Assembly (NCBI RefSeq): GCF_907164905.1
Contig: NZ_CAJRAF010000002.1
Span: 2,790,001-2,854,000, forward strand
Direction of reading: 5' to 3'
From: Dyadobacter sp. CECT 9275
Lineage (GTDB): Bacteria > Bacteroidota > Bacteroidia > Cytophagales > Spirosomataceae
Length of the DNA: 64,000 bases
Shown: positions 51,894-61,246 of the stretch, piece after piece
Numbering within the stretch: the stretch's first letter is position 1
Layout: each line of letters starts with the position of its first letter
The notes under the pieces: model-generated
The model's input: only the letters and a program-made list of their open reading frames with translations
Databases searched by the model: none
Told to the model about the DNA's origin: nothing
Position numbers and translations under genes: made by a program

Positions 51894-54800
51894 TTGAAAC
51901 CCTTATACTGCCTGCTCTTCCTGATTTTCCTCAGTTTGGTGACCTATGCGCAGGAACGCGTTGACATCACAACCTGCGAGGGAACGGGCACCGGTATCGT
52001 TTGTGTTGCCCCGGGAGATTCGCTCTATAAACTTTGTGTGAAAGTAGCGACCGGACCGTGTACCGATAAAAATTACACCATCGACTGGGGCGACGGAAAA
52101 ATCGAAAATATTGTTTTAAACTCAACACTGACTTTAAATCACGAGTATGACCTGCGGAACTTCGTCCGGAACTGTTCCAACGGAGAATTCAAGGTCAGTA
52201 TTTTTGTTGAGAACAAAACCTGCCCGAACGACAACAAAGGCTTCAGGGTAACATTTAACAAAAAACCAGAAGCAAAACCGACGGTTCCAGCGGCATGTGA
52301 AGGATCATCGTTTAACATAACCAACAACAGCTGCCCCACTTCCTCGGATATTAAGTTTTTATGGGAATTCAGCGACGGACAAACCAGTACCTCCACCTAT
52401 CCAAACGTATCGTTTACGGACCCAAACAAAACGTACCACGTCAAACTTACCGCCACTTCGGCAACCTGCGGAAGCAGTACCAGCGAACTGGATTTCAAAA
52501 TGACGAAACTCCCCGTTGCCGACTTTAAGACAACAGGGCTGAGTGTCATAGACGGTGATTCCGTCGTCTGTCTTTCCGGAGGCGCTGTACTGACCGTAGA
52601 CGGTACCCCCTCCATTGACGAGACAGGATACCAATGGCAGATTTCCGGGAATTTTTCTTATCAGGACAATACCAATTCCCGCTCGGGTATCATTAAAATC
52701 AAACTCAACCAGGCAGGTACTTATACCATCCGCCTGGTGACCACCAACAGCTGCGGCAACTCGCGGCCGCTGGTAAAAACCGTTAAAGTTATCTCCCTGC
52801 CAGTCCTAAGCCTGACGCCCCAGCCCGACGTTTGTGAGGAAATTAAATATAAAATAAGCAACCCACCAACAGGAGCAACCTATACACTGAACGGACAGCC
52901 ATTGGATCCCACCCAGGAAGCAACTTTACCCCTTTCTGCAACGCCCTATATCATTACAGCGAGCTTATCCAACGCCTGCGGCACACAAATGGTAGCCGAC
53001 ACATTCACAGTATCCGCAGCGCAACCCGTTAAAATTATTTCATTTCCAAGAGATACCACCCTTTGTGTGAGTACCGTAGCTATGCCGCTGAACGCCAATA
53101 TTCCTGGCGGTGTATGGAGTACCCAGGGGGTTGAAACCCAGAACGGCAAAAGCGTTTTTGTTCCGAAAACAGCCGGAGAATATACCATTTCCTATACCAA
53201 AGGAACCGGAAAATGTCTCACAACGGACGCGGTGCATGTGAAGGTAGACGGGCTTCAGGTAACCGTCACCGACCAGGCCATTTGTGCAGGTACTCAATTT
53301 ATAAAACTTCAGGGCAGCCCGGCTGGTGGAAAATGGACCACGTCTGCCTGCTCCGGCTGCATCAGGAATGATACGCTCATCACAGCCTCCCTTTCGGCCA
53401 GCCCGATAGTAGTAACCTATGAGGCAGGTAATCAAACCGGATGCAAGGCAACAGCGGATGCAAAAATTACAATAGGGCAGCCAAAAGCTGGTTTTGAGAT
53501 TGCAGGAGGGTGCACCGGTTCGGCATTCAGGCCTGTCAACAATTCTTCCGGAGCAAGTGCCTACACCTGGCTGGTAAATGGAAATAACGTGTCATCGGAA
53601 GCCCGCCCTTCGTTAAATCTTCCGGCGGGAATTCAAAAAATTACTTTGATTGCAAGATCCGGAAACTGTTCCGACACGATCAGTAAACAGGTGACGATCA
53701 CCCCACCTCCTTCACCCGTAAGTTTTACACCCAGCGAAACCCTCGGCTGCGCACCGCTTCGTACCACTTTCTTAATAAACGGAACACCTGACATAAACGC
53801 AGAATATACCTGGACGTTTGGAAACGGCAGTACTTTCACCGGCGCGGCACCTCCCGCTCAAATATTTGAAAATAACGAAAAAATAAACCGCACCTACACC
53901 GTTACACTGGCATCCAAAAATGGCTGCGGTCTGGAAACATTCAGTAAGGAGGTGGTGGTAAGGCCCTTCGTTCAGGCGGAAATTGGCGTAGATTCCACCA
54001 CAATTCGCTGTACACCTGCCAGGATGCTTTTTTCCAATCGTTCAACAGGTCACGACAAGGCCGCGTCCCGCTGGATTTTCGGGGATGGTATTATTCAGCA
54101 AACAGGCCAGGATACGTTGTACCATACTTTTATGGCGAAGGACACGGCCGTTACCTATCAGGTCCAGTTAGAAATATCCAGTGTGTGTGGCCTGGACACC
54201 GCCAAGGTGGAAATCAAAGTTTTCCCAAATGATGTGAAGGCTCTTTTTACTATTTCAAAGTCTATCGTCTGCCCGGGTGAAACCATCCAGTTCAAAGATG
54301 CCACCGTCCCCAAGCCCACCCAGTGGTTATGGAAATTCGGAGATGGCAGCGTTTCAACCCTTGCCAATCCTACCCACTCATTTGCACAGCCGGAAAAGGA
54401 ATTTAAAGTAACCCTGACAGCCTATACAACCTGCGGTTACGATTCTACCCAGCTGACCGTTAAAACAACAACAGCACCAACAGGCAGCTTCACCGACGTT
54501 CCTGTGGCATGCCAGGGCTCGGAGGTACAGTTCGTGAACAAGTCCGACACCAGCCTGGGGTTTGTCTGGGACTTTGGTGACGGAACACCACAGGATTCTA
54601 CCAATTACTCTCCCAGCCATACCTATGCTGTTTCGGGAAATTACGCAGCCTCACTTTATGTATTCCGCGGCTCTCAAACCTGCAAAGTACTGGCAAAAAA
54701 GACAGCAATTTCTGTCGTTTCCGCGCCAGTTGCAAAATTCGGATTTCAGGGAGACTCCCTGTTTTGCGCTCCGGGGCCTGTAAGTATCCTGAACTTATCA

Positions 54801-55268
54801 GAAAATGCGGACAGCTATCAATGGTCCTTCAGTGATGGCAGAACTTCTGATGTAAAAAACCCTTCCCTGCCGTTTGAAGAAGGGTTGTACAGTGTGAAAC
54901 TCATTGCCGGCAAAGGTGGAGTCTGCCGTGATTCCCTTGAACGAATGGCAGCATTTGCTGTGCAGCACTGCCAGGTTGATATCCCCCAGGCATTCACACC
55001 AAACGGTGACGGTGTGGGCGACAGATATACGCTGTTCGGGAATGGAATACTTAAAATCAACTCATTACGAATACGTAATCGCTGGGGTGAAATGGTTTTC
55101 GAAGCAAAAAATATCCCTGCCGGCAGCCAGCAACCCGGTGAATCATGGGATGGTAACTTCGGAGGAAAACCTGCTCCTGCAGACATGTACGTATATGAAG
55201 CAGAAGTGCTGTATATCGACAACCGGATTTCGGATAAACTCAGAGGAAATATTTATCTGGTGCGATAG
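51894..55268 (+). CDS. PKD-repeat protein with T9SS/gliding-type C-terminal domain
   Basis: A 1124-residue secreted protein with a signal peptide (LLFLIFLSLVTYAQ). Several PKD-type domains occur, seen as W-F-DG motifs such as FLWEFSDGQTS, YTWTFGNGSTF, WLWKFGDGSVS, FVWDFGDGTPQ and YQWSFSDGRTS. The C-terminus (about 1030-1124) is the CHU_C type: VDIPQAFTPNGDGVGD and IRNRWGEMVFEAKN. This tail directs type IX secretion and surface attachment with a SprF/PorP partner, encoded 3 bp downstream. The start is a TTG at 51894: a stop lies 12 codons upstream with no ATG between. A role in adhesion or gliding is inferred. Confidence 0.9.
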   Translation: MKPLYCLLFLIFLSLVTYAQERVDITTCEGTGTGIVCVAPGDSLYKLCVKVATGPCTDKNYTIDWGDGKIENIVLNSTLTLNHEYDLRNFVRNCSNGEFKVSIFVENKTCPNDNKGFRVTFNKKPEAKPTVPAACEGSSFNITNNSCPTSSDIKFLWEFSDGQTSTSTYPNVSFTDPNKTYHVKLTATSATCGSSTSELDFKMTKLPVADFKTTGLSVIDGDSVVCLSGGAVLTVDGTPSIDETGYQWQISGNFSYQDNTNSRSGIIKIKLNQAGTYTIRLVTTNSCGNSRPLVKTVKVISLPVLSLTPQPDVCEEIKYKISNPPTGATYTLNGQPLDPTQEATLPLSATPYIITASLSNACGTQMVADTFTVSAAQPVKIISFPRDTTLCVSTVAMPLNANIPGGVWSTQGVETQNGKSVFVPKTAGEYTISYTKGTGKCLTTDAVHVKVDGLQVTVTDQAICAGTQFIKLQGSPAGGKWTTSACSGCIRNDTLITASLSASPIVVTYEAGNQTGCKATADAKITIGQPKAGFEIAGGCTGSAFRPVNNSSGASAYTWLVNGNNVSSEARPSLNLPAGIQKITLIARSGNCSDTISKQVTITPPPSPVSFTPSETLGCAPLRTTFLINGTPDINAEYTWTFGNGSTFTGAAPPAQIFENNEKINRTYTVTLASKNGCGLETFSKEVVVRPFVQAEIGVDSTTIRCTPARMLFSNRSTGHDKAASRWIFGDGIIQQTGQDTLYHTFMAKDTAVTYQVQLEISSVCGLDTAKVEIKVFPNDVKALFTISKSIVCPGETIQFKDATVPKPTQWLWKFGDGSVSTLANPTHSFAQPEKEFKVTLTAYTTCGYDSTQLTVKTTTAPTGSFTDVPVACQGSEVQFVNKSDTSLGFVWDFGDGTPQDSTNYSPSHTYAVSGNYAASLYVFRGSQTCKVLAKKTAISVVSAPVAKFGFQGDSLFCAPGPVSILNLSENADSYQWSFSDGRTSDVKNPSLPFEEGLYSVKLIAGKGGVCRDSLERMAAFAVQHCQVDIPQAFTPNGDGVGDRYTLFGNGILKINSLRIRNRWGEMVFEAKNIPAGSQQPGESWDGNFGGKPAPADMYVYEAEVLYIDNRISDKLRGNIYLVR

Positions 55269-55271
55269 GTT

Positions 55272-56282
55272 ATGAAACAAATTTTCCAATTTCTTGTTCT
55301 GGTACTGCTCCATACACATTGGGCAAAAGGCCAATCGCCCCAGTTTTCTCAGTTTTATGCCAACCCTATTTACAGTAATCCAGCACTGGCAGGAGATGCC
55401 GGTACGCCCCGCTTTATAGCCAATTACCGCAACCAGTGGGCCTCGGTGGGTACTGCTTTTCAGACAGCGGCTTTCTCTTTCGATACATACGCCGAAGACG
55501 CCGGTGTGGGGCTGGGCTTTCAGGCACTGCACGACCAGCGCGGCCATACGCTGAGGAGCAGCCAGTTATCGGCACAAGCTTCAAAACTGGTATATCTGGA
55601 CGGGCAAAAAGAATACCGGCTCATAGGAGGACTTCAGGGTACCTGGACGTCCAACACCTGGAACGGCGATGACCTGTCCTACGTATCTCAGTTTCTGGGC
55701 ACTGCGGATCCTCTCGCTACTATGGCCGTGACCCAAAACCGTGTATCTGCTTCTGCCGGTTTTATCCTGGAATATGTCCCCAGTTCAGCTTATGATGCTA
55801 CCTACTGGCTGAGCAGCGCCTGGCATAATATTGGTGTTAACCAGGACGTCAGTATCGAACACCAGCGAATTAACATCCAGGTCGGCACTAAAATCCCTAT
55901 TGACATCCCTCCGTTTTTTGGCAATAATCTTGGCAGCGACCTGGATCGGGAAAGTGCCCTGACGATGGCACTTCAGGTCAGGAAACAGGGGCCAAGCAGG
56001 CAAATGGATGCAGGTTTCAACATCATTGCTTCACCGCTTTTATTTGGCGTATGGTACCGGGGAATGGTATGGGGAGCCACCCGCCGTGATGCCCTGATCG
56101 GGACGGTTGGGTGGGCCCGTGGGAACATCCTGCTGCAAACAAGTTATGATCTTCCCGTTTCGTCTCTTGGCCTGGATACCGGGGCTTTCGAAATTTCGGT
56201 ATGGTATGGAATTGACGCTCTTTTTAGGTTCACAGGCAAAGGCGGAAATGACCGGCGGGGAAGAAAATGTCTGAGATATTGA
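55272..56282 (+). CDS. PorP/SprF family type IX secretion membrane protein
   Basis: A 336-residue outer-membrane barrel protein with a signal peptide ending WAKGQ. The N-terminus SPQFSQFYANPIYSNPALAG followed by RFIANYRNQWASVG is the PorP/SprF signature. SprF-like proteins are needed for secretion of the CHU_C-type protein encoded just upstream. The start lies 3 bp after the stop of that gene, so the two form a two-gene cargo/partner operon. It converges with the Uma2 gene. Confidence 0.93.
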   Translation: MKQIFQFLVLVLLHTHWAKGQSPQFSQFYANPIYSNPALAGDAGTPRFIANYRNQWASVGTAFQTAAFSFDTYAEDAGVGLGFQALHDQRGHTLRSSQLSAQASKLVYLDGQKEYRLIGGLQGTWTSNTWNGDDLSYVSQFLGTADPLATMAVTQNRVSASAGFILEYVPSSAYDATYWLSSAWHNIGVNQDVSIEHQRINIQVGTKIPIDIPPFFGNNLGSDLDRESALTMALQVRKQGPSRQMDAGFNIIASPLLFGVWYRGMVWGATRRDALIGTVGWARGNILLQTSYDLPVSSLGLDTGAFEISVWYGIDALFRFTGKGGNDRRGRKCLRY

Positions 56283-56307
56283 CCGGGAAAGACTTTGGAA
56301 TGCAAAA

Positions 56308-56946
56308 CTATTCTTCAAAAATATCCCTCACTGAAATCTCAAAGCCTGGAATAATTTCTGATCCGAGCATCCCTTCTTTTAATTTCTGCGCAAGCTGAAA
56401 TTGCTGCTGATCCAGTAAGTATTGTTCGACAGTCTTATTTTCAGGATCTACAATCCAATATTCTTTGATACCATGCAGGGCGTAATCTGTCATTTTTATA
56501 CCATAATCACGCTCTTTCGTACTTTCTGAGAGTATCTCCAGGATAAAGTCCGGAGGAGGAAAAGCGGATTGAATCTGCCAGAAGGTTACGGTCTGCTCTT
56601 TCGCCCAAAAACAGATATCCGGTTCATAATCATTTCTTGTCAGCCGGATCATAACCTTTTCAACTCCGACCTTCCCCAAATCATTATCTTTTACATATGG
56701 CAACAAACGGGCCAGAATATTGGAAGAAGCCATCCAATGTCTACCATATACCGGAGAATGATAAACTATCTCTCCAAGAATAAATTCCGCCTTTCGGTTT
56801 TCATCTACCGTCGCCCAAAAGGTATGCCGTTTGATTTGTTCTTCATGCCAAATCTTTTCTAGATCATCCAGCAGGTTCCTCAAATCCGGAGTTTTGAGCA
56901 ATTCCTCTCTTACGTTCGTCCAGGTATTTTGAGATTTTGAACTCAT
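56308..56946 (-). CDS. Uma2 family (PD-(D/E)XK-like) protein
   Basis: A 212-residue protein with the Uma2 fold: RKAEFILGEIVYHSPVYGRH, the acidic YEPDICFW and PPDFILEILSESTKERDYG with the Asp/Glu pair of the restriction-nuclease-like core, then YALHGIKEYWIVDPENKTVE. Uma2 proteins are widespread and multicopy in cyanobacteria and Bacteroidota; they are called putative endonucleases but their function is unproven. It is on the same strand as tyrS and the second Uma2 gene. Confidence 0.85.
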   Translation of the reverse strand: MSSKSQNTWTNVREELLKTPDLRNLLDDLEKIWHEEQIKRHTFWATVDENRKAEFILGEIVYHSPVYGRHWMASSNILARLLPYVKDNDLGKVGVEKVMIRLTRNDYEPDICFWAKEQTVTFWQIQSAFPPPDFILEILSESTKERDYGIKMTDYALHGIKEYWIVDPENKTVEQYLLDQQQFQLAQKLKEGMLGSEIIPGFEISVRDIFEE

Positions 56947-57040
56947 AGTAATTGAATCATAACCGAAGATACTGAATAGAAAGAAGAGATCAAATGGAAA
57001 AAAACACCCCGGATTTCAGTTCCACGCTTTGCGGATTCAG

Positions 57041-58342
57041 TTATATCACCTTCACCAGGTGGTTTTTCTTCCCTTTGGAAACCAGCAGAAAGCGGTCCTG
57101 CAGCAAAGCAAAATCCGTTAACATCTGCTCGGCCGACTTTACCTTTTCCTTGTTGATACTCACCGCATTTTGCTGAATGGCACGGCGTGCTTCACTCTTG
57201 GATGGGTATATCTCCCCTCTTGTAACCGTGGAAACAAGATCGGTTATATTAGCAACTCCCTGCCATTCGGCCTGAGATATCTCCGTTTGGGGAACTCCAT
57301 CAAAAACAACATCAAATTCATCCGCCGCTATGCTTTGCAGCGTTTCCAGCGTTGCTTTTCCAAACAATACCTCGGATGCCTTTAAAGCAAGCTGAAAATC
57401 TCTCTCGGAGTGAATCCGGATGGTGAGCTCCTCTGCCAGTGCTTTTTGCATCACCCGCAGGTGAGGAGCTTCCGCATGCTGTGCCTCGAGGCTTTCAATT
57501 TCCGCCTTAGCCTTCAATGAAAAAACACGTAATAACCTCGGACTATCGTCATCACTCTGGCTCAGCCAGAACTGATAAAACTGGTATGGTGACGTGCGTG
57601 AGGCATCCAGCCAGATATTGCCACCTTCACTTTTCCCGAATTTGGACCCGTCTGATTTAGTCAAAAGCGGGGTGGTGAGTGCGTATGCTTTGAAATACCC
57701 TTCTTCATCTCCTTCTTTTCTGCGGATGATTTCCGTACCAGTGGTGATGTTCCCCCATTGATCCGAACCACCCATCTGAAGGCGGATGTTATTATGTTTA
57801 TACAAATGGTAAAAATCGTATCCCTGTAAAAGCTGGTACGAGAATTCAGTAAAGGATATACCGGTTTCCAACCGTTTCTTAACTGAATCTTTCGACATCA
57901 TATAATTGACACTCAGGAATTTACCAGCTTCACGAAGAAACTGGAGAAAACCCATGTCCTTAAACCAGTCGTAATTATTGACCATCACTGCAGAATGCTC
58001 CCCGCAGTCAAAATCCAGGAATTGTTCCAGCTGTTTTTTAATCCCAGCCTGGTTAATCCGTAGTGTATCCTCGTCCAGAAAAGACCTTTCAGCTGCTTTA
58101 AAAGAAGGGTCCCCGATCATCCCCGTGGCACCTCCCACCAGCGCGTAAGGCTTGTGCCCGGCACGCTGAAAATGAACGAGCAACATAATCGTAGCCAGGT
58201 TACCAATATGTAGAGAAGAAGCCGTGGGGTCAAAACCGATATAACCGGAAGTCATTTCCTTTTTCAGTTGCTCATCGGTACCGGGCATCATGTCGTGCAG
58301 CATGCCTCTCCAGCGTAATTCTTCTATAAAATCAATCTTCAT
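57041..58342 (-). CDS. tyrS: Tyrosyl-tRNA synthetase
   Basis: A 433-residue class I synthetase of the bacterial TyrRS type: HIGN (45-48) is the HIGH motif and KFGKS (234-238) the KMSKS motif. QLLQGYDFYHLYKHNNIRLQ and GGSDQWGNI are the tyrosine-binding region. The C-terminal S4-like RNA-binding domain begins near 358 (LVSTVTRGEIYPSKSEARRA). It charges tRNA-Tyr. TACCTTTG on the minus strand (58378-58385) lies 35 bp before the start as a likely -7 element. No T-box or other leader structure is visible. Confidence 0.96.
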   Translation of the reverse strand: MKIDFIEELRWRGMLHDMMPGTDEQLKKEMTSGYIGFDPTASSLHIGNLATIMLLVHFQRAGHKPYALVGGATGMIGDPSFKAAERSFLDEDTLRINQAGIKKQLEQFLDFDCGEHSAVMVNNYDWFKDMGFLQFLREAGKFLSVNYMMSKDSVKKRLETGISFTEFSYQLLQGYDFYHLYKHNNIRLQMGGSDQWGNITTGTEIIRRKEGDEEGYFKAYALTTPLLTKSDGSKFGKSEGGNIWLDASRTSPYQFYQFWLSQSDDDSPRLLRVFSLKAKAEIESLEAQHAEAPHLRVMQKALAEELTIRIHSERDFQLALKASEVLFGKATLETLQSIAADEFDVVFDGVPQTEISQAEWQGVANITDLVSTVTRGEIYPSKSEARRAIQQNAVSINKEKVKSAEQMLTDFALLQDRFLLVSKGKKNHLVKVI

Positions 58343-58377
58343 TTTTAACTATTTTCTTGTAATTCAAAATCGAACCG

Positions 58378-58385
58378 CAAAGGTA
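58378..58385 (-). promoter_or_regulatory. Candidate -7 element of tyrS
   Basis: TACCTTTG on the minus strand matches TAnnTTTG 35 bp upstream of the tyrS start. No TTG is at the ideal -33 distance. Confidence 0.4.
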
Positions 58386-58555
58386 ACCCTTATCGGTTTT
58401 AGAAACATAGGGATTACAAACAGAAGAAGAAAAATTTCGTCTTCATCAGGAAAACATCGACCAGGAGTACCTTTCTGTTTTACAAGTGAAGTTTTCGGAG
58501 CCACGGAATATCCGCAAAAGTGAGCAGCTCAGGCGAAGCGCAGCGCTGTAGTTTT

Positions 58556-59158
58556 CTAAGCTATTCCCTCCTCTTCCACAAAAACAATCCCCTCATATAT
58601 TGCCGCAACGGGCATCATAAAACCCAGCAGATCAAAAGGAATGACTGCCTCGGGTGTGTCAAAAGATTGATAGGTCCAAACTCCCTGCTGGTCCGTCCGT
58701 GTATAAAGTTCAGCATAACATTCATATTGTGATACCAGCAGATAATACTGGAGAGAAGGAATCTTCTGATACCTTCTAAGTTTGAAGTCGCGGTCGTAAG
58801 TGGCGGAGGATTTAGACAGCACTTCAACCAATATACTTGGATGACGGACGATGTAGGTACCATTAATATCCCTGACATCACATGTCACCATCACGTCCGG
58901 ATATGGATAATAGAAATTTTCAATGGCTTCCACTTTCACATTTTCAGCGAAAATCCTACAACCTTTTGGACGAAAAAATCCCTTTAACAGTGTACGCACA
59001 TTATCGACGATATCATTATGATTCATCGTAGTTCCCGCCATAGCGAAAATCTCTCCGTCATAATATTCATGACGGATTTCGCCTTTCTCTTCCATTTCTA
59101 GATATTCCGCAACGGTATATCTTTTCTCTGCCAGCTGTAATTGTCCCATATCCTTCAT
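58556..59158 (-). CDS. Second Uma2 family protein
   Basis: Starting at the ATG at 59158 (MKDMGQLQLAEKRYTVAEYL) it has 200 residues; the frame extends to a TTG at 59182 that is less likely. The Uma2 core is complete: EIRHEYYDGEIFAMAGTTMN, YPYPDVMVTCD and HPSILVEVLSKSSATYDRDF, then the YQKIPSLQYYLLVSQ strand. It is only distantly similar to the Uma2 protein at 56308-56946 and not a recent duplicate. The gene stands alone between tyrS and the QueA-type gene; function unproven. Confidence 0.87.
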   Translation of the reverse strand: MKDMGQLQLAEKRYTVAEYLEMEEKGEIRHEYYDGEIFAMAGTTMNHNDIVDNVRTLLKGFFRPKGCRIFAENVKVEAIENFYYPYPDVMVTCDVRDINGTYIVRHPSILVEVLSKSSATYDRDFKLRRYQKIPSLQYYLLVSQYECYAELYTRTDQQGVWTYQSFDTPEAVIPFDLLGFMMPVAAIYEGIVFVEEEGIA

Positions 59159-59201
59159 CAGTAATGCGATACAAATTACCAATTTTTAACCCTTTAGCAA
59201 A

Positions 59202-59217
59202 ATCACCCTGAGGTGAT
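59202..59217 (-). terminator. Hairpin after the QueA-type gene
   Basis: ATCACC (59202-59207) and GGTGAT (59212-59217) form a 6-bp stem with a CTGA loop, 5 bp past the stop; TTTTG follows on the minus strand. Short but well placed. Confidence 0.45.
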
Positions 59218-59222
59218 GCCCT

Positions 59223-60458
59223 CTATACCTGCTCTCCCCACAAAAGAGAGGAGTCGCCATAGCTGAGGAAGCGGTAGTTATTTGCGAAGGCCTCATTGTA
59301 AATACGTTTCCAGTTTTCTCCCACCAAAGCTGCCACCAGCAGAATCAGCGTGGAACCGGGCTGATGAAAATTGGTTATCAGACCTTTACAAATCCGAAAC
59401 CTGTATCCGGGGAAAATAAAGATTTCGGTTTCGCCTACAATTTCTGAAAGCGAATTGCTATCCATATAGTCTGCAATGGCGCGCAGAGATTCCACCGCGG
59501 AGGGGAGCTCCTGTTCTTCAAACGGGTAGGGATATAGTTTTTCAATGAAAAAATCAGAGGCTTCCAAACGAAGTAGTTTTACGCCATACCAGTATAAACT
59601 TTCCAGGGACCGCAGAGAGGTTGTGCCCACCGCAACTACGCGATCCACGTTTGTTATCAAAGCATTGATCAGTTCTTTCTTAAAAACGACCTGTTCAGCA
59701 TGCATCCGGTGTCCGGTGACGGTATCCACCTTAATGGGCTGAAAGGTGCCTGCCCCTACGTGCAGCGTCAGAAAACCTCTTTTTATATTTTTTTGGTCGA
59801 GAGCCTCAAACACTTTTTCGGTAAAATGGAGCCCTGCCGTAGGCGCTGCCACCGCACCATCCTGCTTTGCATACACCGTCTGATAGGTTTCCTTGTCCTT
59901 CTCTTCAGTATCCCGGTGCAGATAGGGCGGCAAGGGAATTTCTCCCAATGCTTTTACAATATCCAGAAATATATGCCCGCTATCCCATGACAACCGCACC
60001 AGGTTACGCTCATAATCCTCGTATTCGGCTCTTAGCAATATTGCTGTACCGTCAATAACCAGATTGACGGTGAGGGAATCACCTGATTTCCATCGTTTTT
60101 TGTTGCCGATCATACATTCCCAAACACAGGAATTTTCTACCAGCATGGCGTCATTAATAATCCTGGTAGGCCTTTCAGGATGCAGCATCAGCAGCTCAAT
60201 AATGGCACCGGTGTTTTTTTTGAAATAGGCACGGGCGGGAATGACCCGGGTATTGTTAAACACCAGGAAGGAATCGGAAGGCAAAAAGGATGGCAGCTGT
60301 GAAAAAGTTTCATGGCTGAGGTTGCCGCTTTTGTATACCAACAGCTTGGATTGGTCCCGCTGAGGCAAAGGATATTTTGCTATTTTTTCGTCGGGAAGGT
60401 CATACACAAAGTCCGACAAACGAAGGGACTCTGCCTGATCCAGCCAGTTATCTTTCAT
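59223..60458 (-). CDS. QueA family S-adenosylmethionine:tRNA ribosyltransferase-isomerase
   Basis: A 411-residue QueA-type protein, about 60 longer than canonical QueA. Family motifs are intact: LSDFVYDLPDEKIAKYPLPQ, FLVFNNTRVIPARAYFK, VAAPTAGLHFTEKVFEAL, LHVGAGTFQPI and the C-terminal GLITNFHQPGSTLILLVAAL. QueA moves ribose from SAM to 7-aminomethyl-deazaguanine in tRNA to make epoxyqueuosine. Bacteroidota often carry a longer paralogue besides the standard one; this is probably that form, so its exact role is uncertain. The next gene upstream on the same strand ends 58 bp away. Confidence 0.85.
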   Translation of the reverse strand: MKDNWLDQAESLRLSDFVYDLPDEKIAKYPLPQRDQSKLLVYKSGNLSHETFSQLPSFLPSDSFLVFNNTRVIPARAYFKKNTGAIIELLMLHPERPTRIINDAMLVENSCVWECMIGNKKRWKSGDSLTVNLVIDGTAILLRAEYEDYERNLVRLSWDSGHIFLDIVKALGEIPLPPYLHRDTEEKDKETYQTVYAKQDGAVAAPTAGLHFTEKVFEALDQKNIKRGFLTLHVGAGTFQPIKVDTVTGHRMHAEQVVFKKELINALITNVDRVVAVGTTSLRSLESLYWYGVKLLRLEASDFFIEKLYPYPFEEQELPSAVESLRAIADYMDSNSLSEIVGETEIFIFPGYRFRICKGLITNFHQPGSTLILLVAALVGENWKRIYNEAFANNYRFLSYGDSSLLWGEQV

Positions 60459-60516
60459 CCGATATCAGTTATCAGGAACGGCATACGCTGTGCGAGAGAC
60501 CGGTTCCGGTATATTC

Positions 60517-61029
60517 CTATAATTTATCCTTAGGGAGTGGTGTCCTGAACAGCAGCAGTGGAAGTAAAAAAATAATGACCATCAGCCCCAGACCAACGTA
60601 GAAAATCCAGGAGAAATCAAAAACATCCATTTTAAACTGGTTACTGTTTACCGTGGCAAGCGCCAGCAGACTGAAACCGGTTATTGTATTGATTGCTGCA
60701 ATGAGACAGAACAACCAGTTGGAGATATGTTCATCCAGTTCCTCCCTGTGTTTTGCCCATATAGCCCGGTTAGGTACCGGCAGGTGGCTGGCATCAATTT
60801 TGGGTATCTGCTTGGACAACCGTGCTATGACTATGTTATTCAGCAAAAAAATGGCCATGATAACATAGAAAATCTGCTCCTTACTTACATATAATTCGGC
60901 AAGGCCGGTATCAGAAAAATCAACCGCCACCATTTCCGGGAAAACCGAATAGGTCCATACCAAAGAACCTATGAGGAATAATACCGAAAACCAACGCCAA
61001 ACCTTAACTCCAAATGTTGTAACTTTCAT
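60517..61029 (-). CDS. Small inner-membrane protein of unknown function
   Basis: The start at 61029 (MKVTTFGVKVWRWFSVLF) gives 170 residues; an in-frame upstream ATG at 61104 would add a basic, non-conserved-looking tail across a GC-rich hairpin. Four hydrophobic segments are visible (about 8-25, 48-66, 103-125, 138-160), with a polar loop containing PNRAIWAKHREELDEHISNW. No family name is recognised. It may be co-transcribed with the QueA-type gene downstream. Confidence 0.7.
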   Translation of the reverse strand: MKVTTFGVKVWRWFSVLFLIGSLVWTYSVFPEMVAVDFSDTGLAELYVSKEQIFYVIMAIFLLNNIVIARLSKQIPKIDASHLPVPNRAIWAKHREELDEHISNWLFCLIAAINTITGFSLLALATVNSNQFKMDVFDFSWIFYVGLGLMVIIFLLPLLLFRTPLPKDKL

Positions 61030-61214
61030 GAATCGCCTGCCCTTGCGGGCTTTCTTGTTTCGCCTTAGTAATTTTGGCGCAAAATTAGGTCGGAGCGCTC
61101 CCAAAACCTAATGGTTTACCTCTTGAATAAAAAGTTTTAATGTCTCTCACATCCAATTCTCTGCCGCATAGTGCCCAGAAGCAAATTACCACGCTCCGTT
61201 TAGCCCCAAATAAA

Positions 61215-61222
61215 TACCTTTG
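61215..61222 (+). promoter_or_regulatory. Candidate -7 element of the adenosyltransferase gene
   Basis: TACCTTTG matches TAnnTTTG 24 bp before the ATG at 61247. No clear TTG at -33. Confidence 0.45.
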
Positions 61223-61246
61223 CAAAATTACCGATATGATGCTGCT

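Noticed and set aside
61039..61060. GCCC-TTGC-GGGC hairpin followed by a T-rich stretch as a terminator
   Set aside because: A 4-bp stem with no plus-strand gene ending before it; it lies just upstream of a minus-strand start.
61030..61246. Cobalamin riboswitch before the adenosyltransferase gene
   Set aside because: The spacer is too short for the full structure and I see no B12-box-like sequence.
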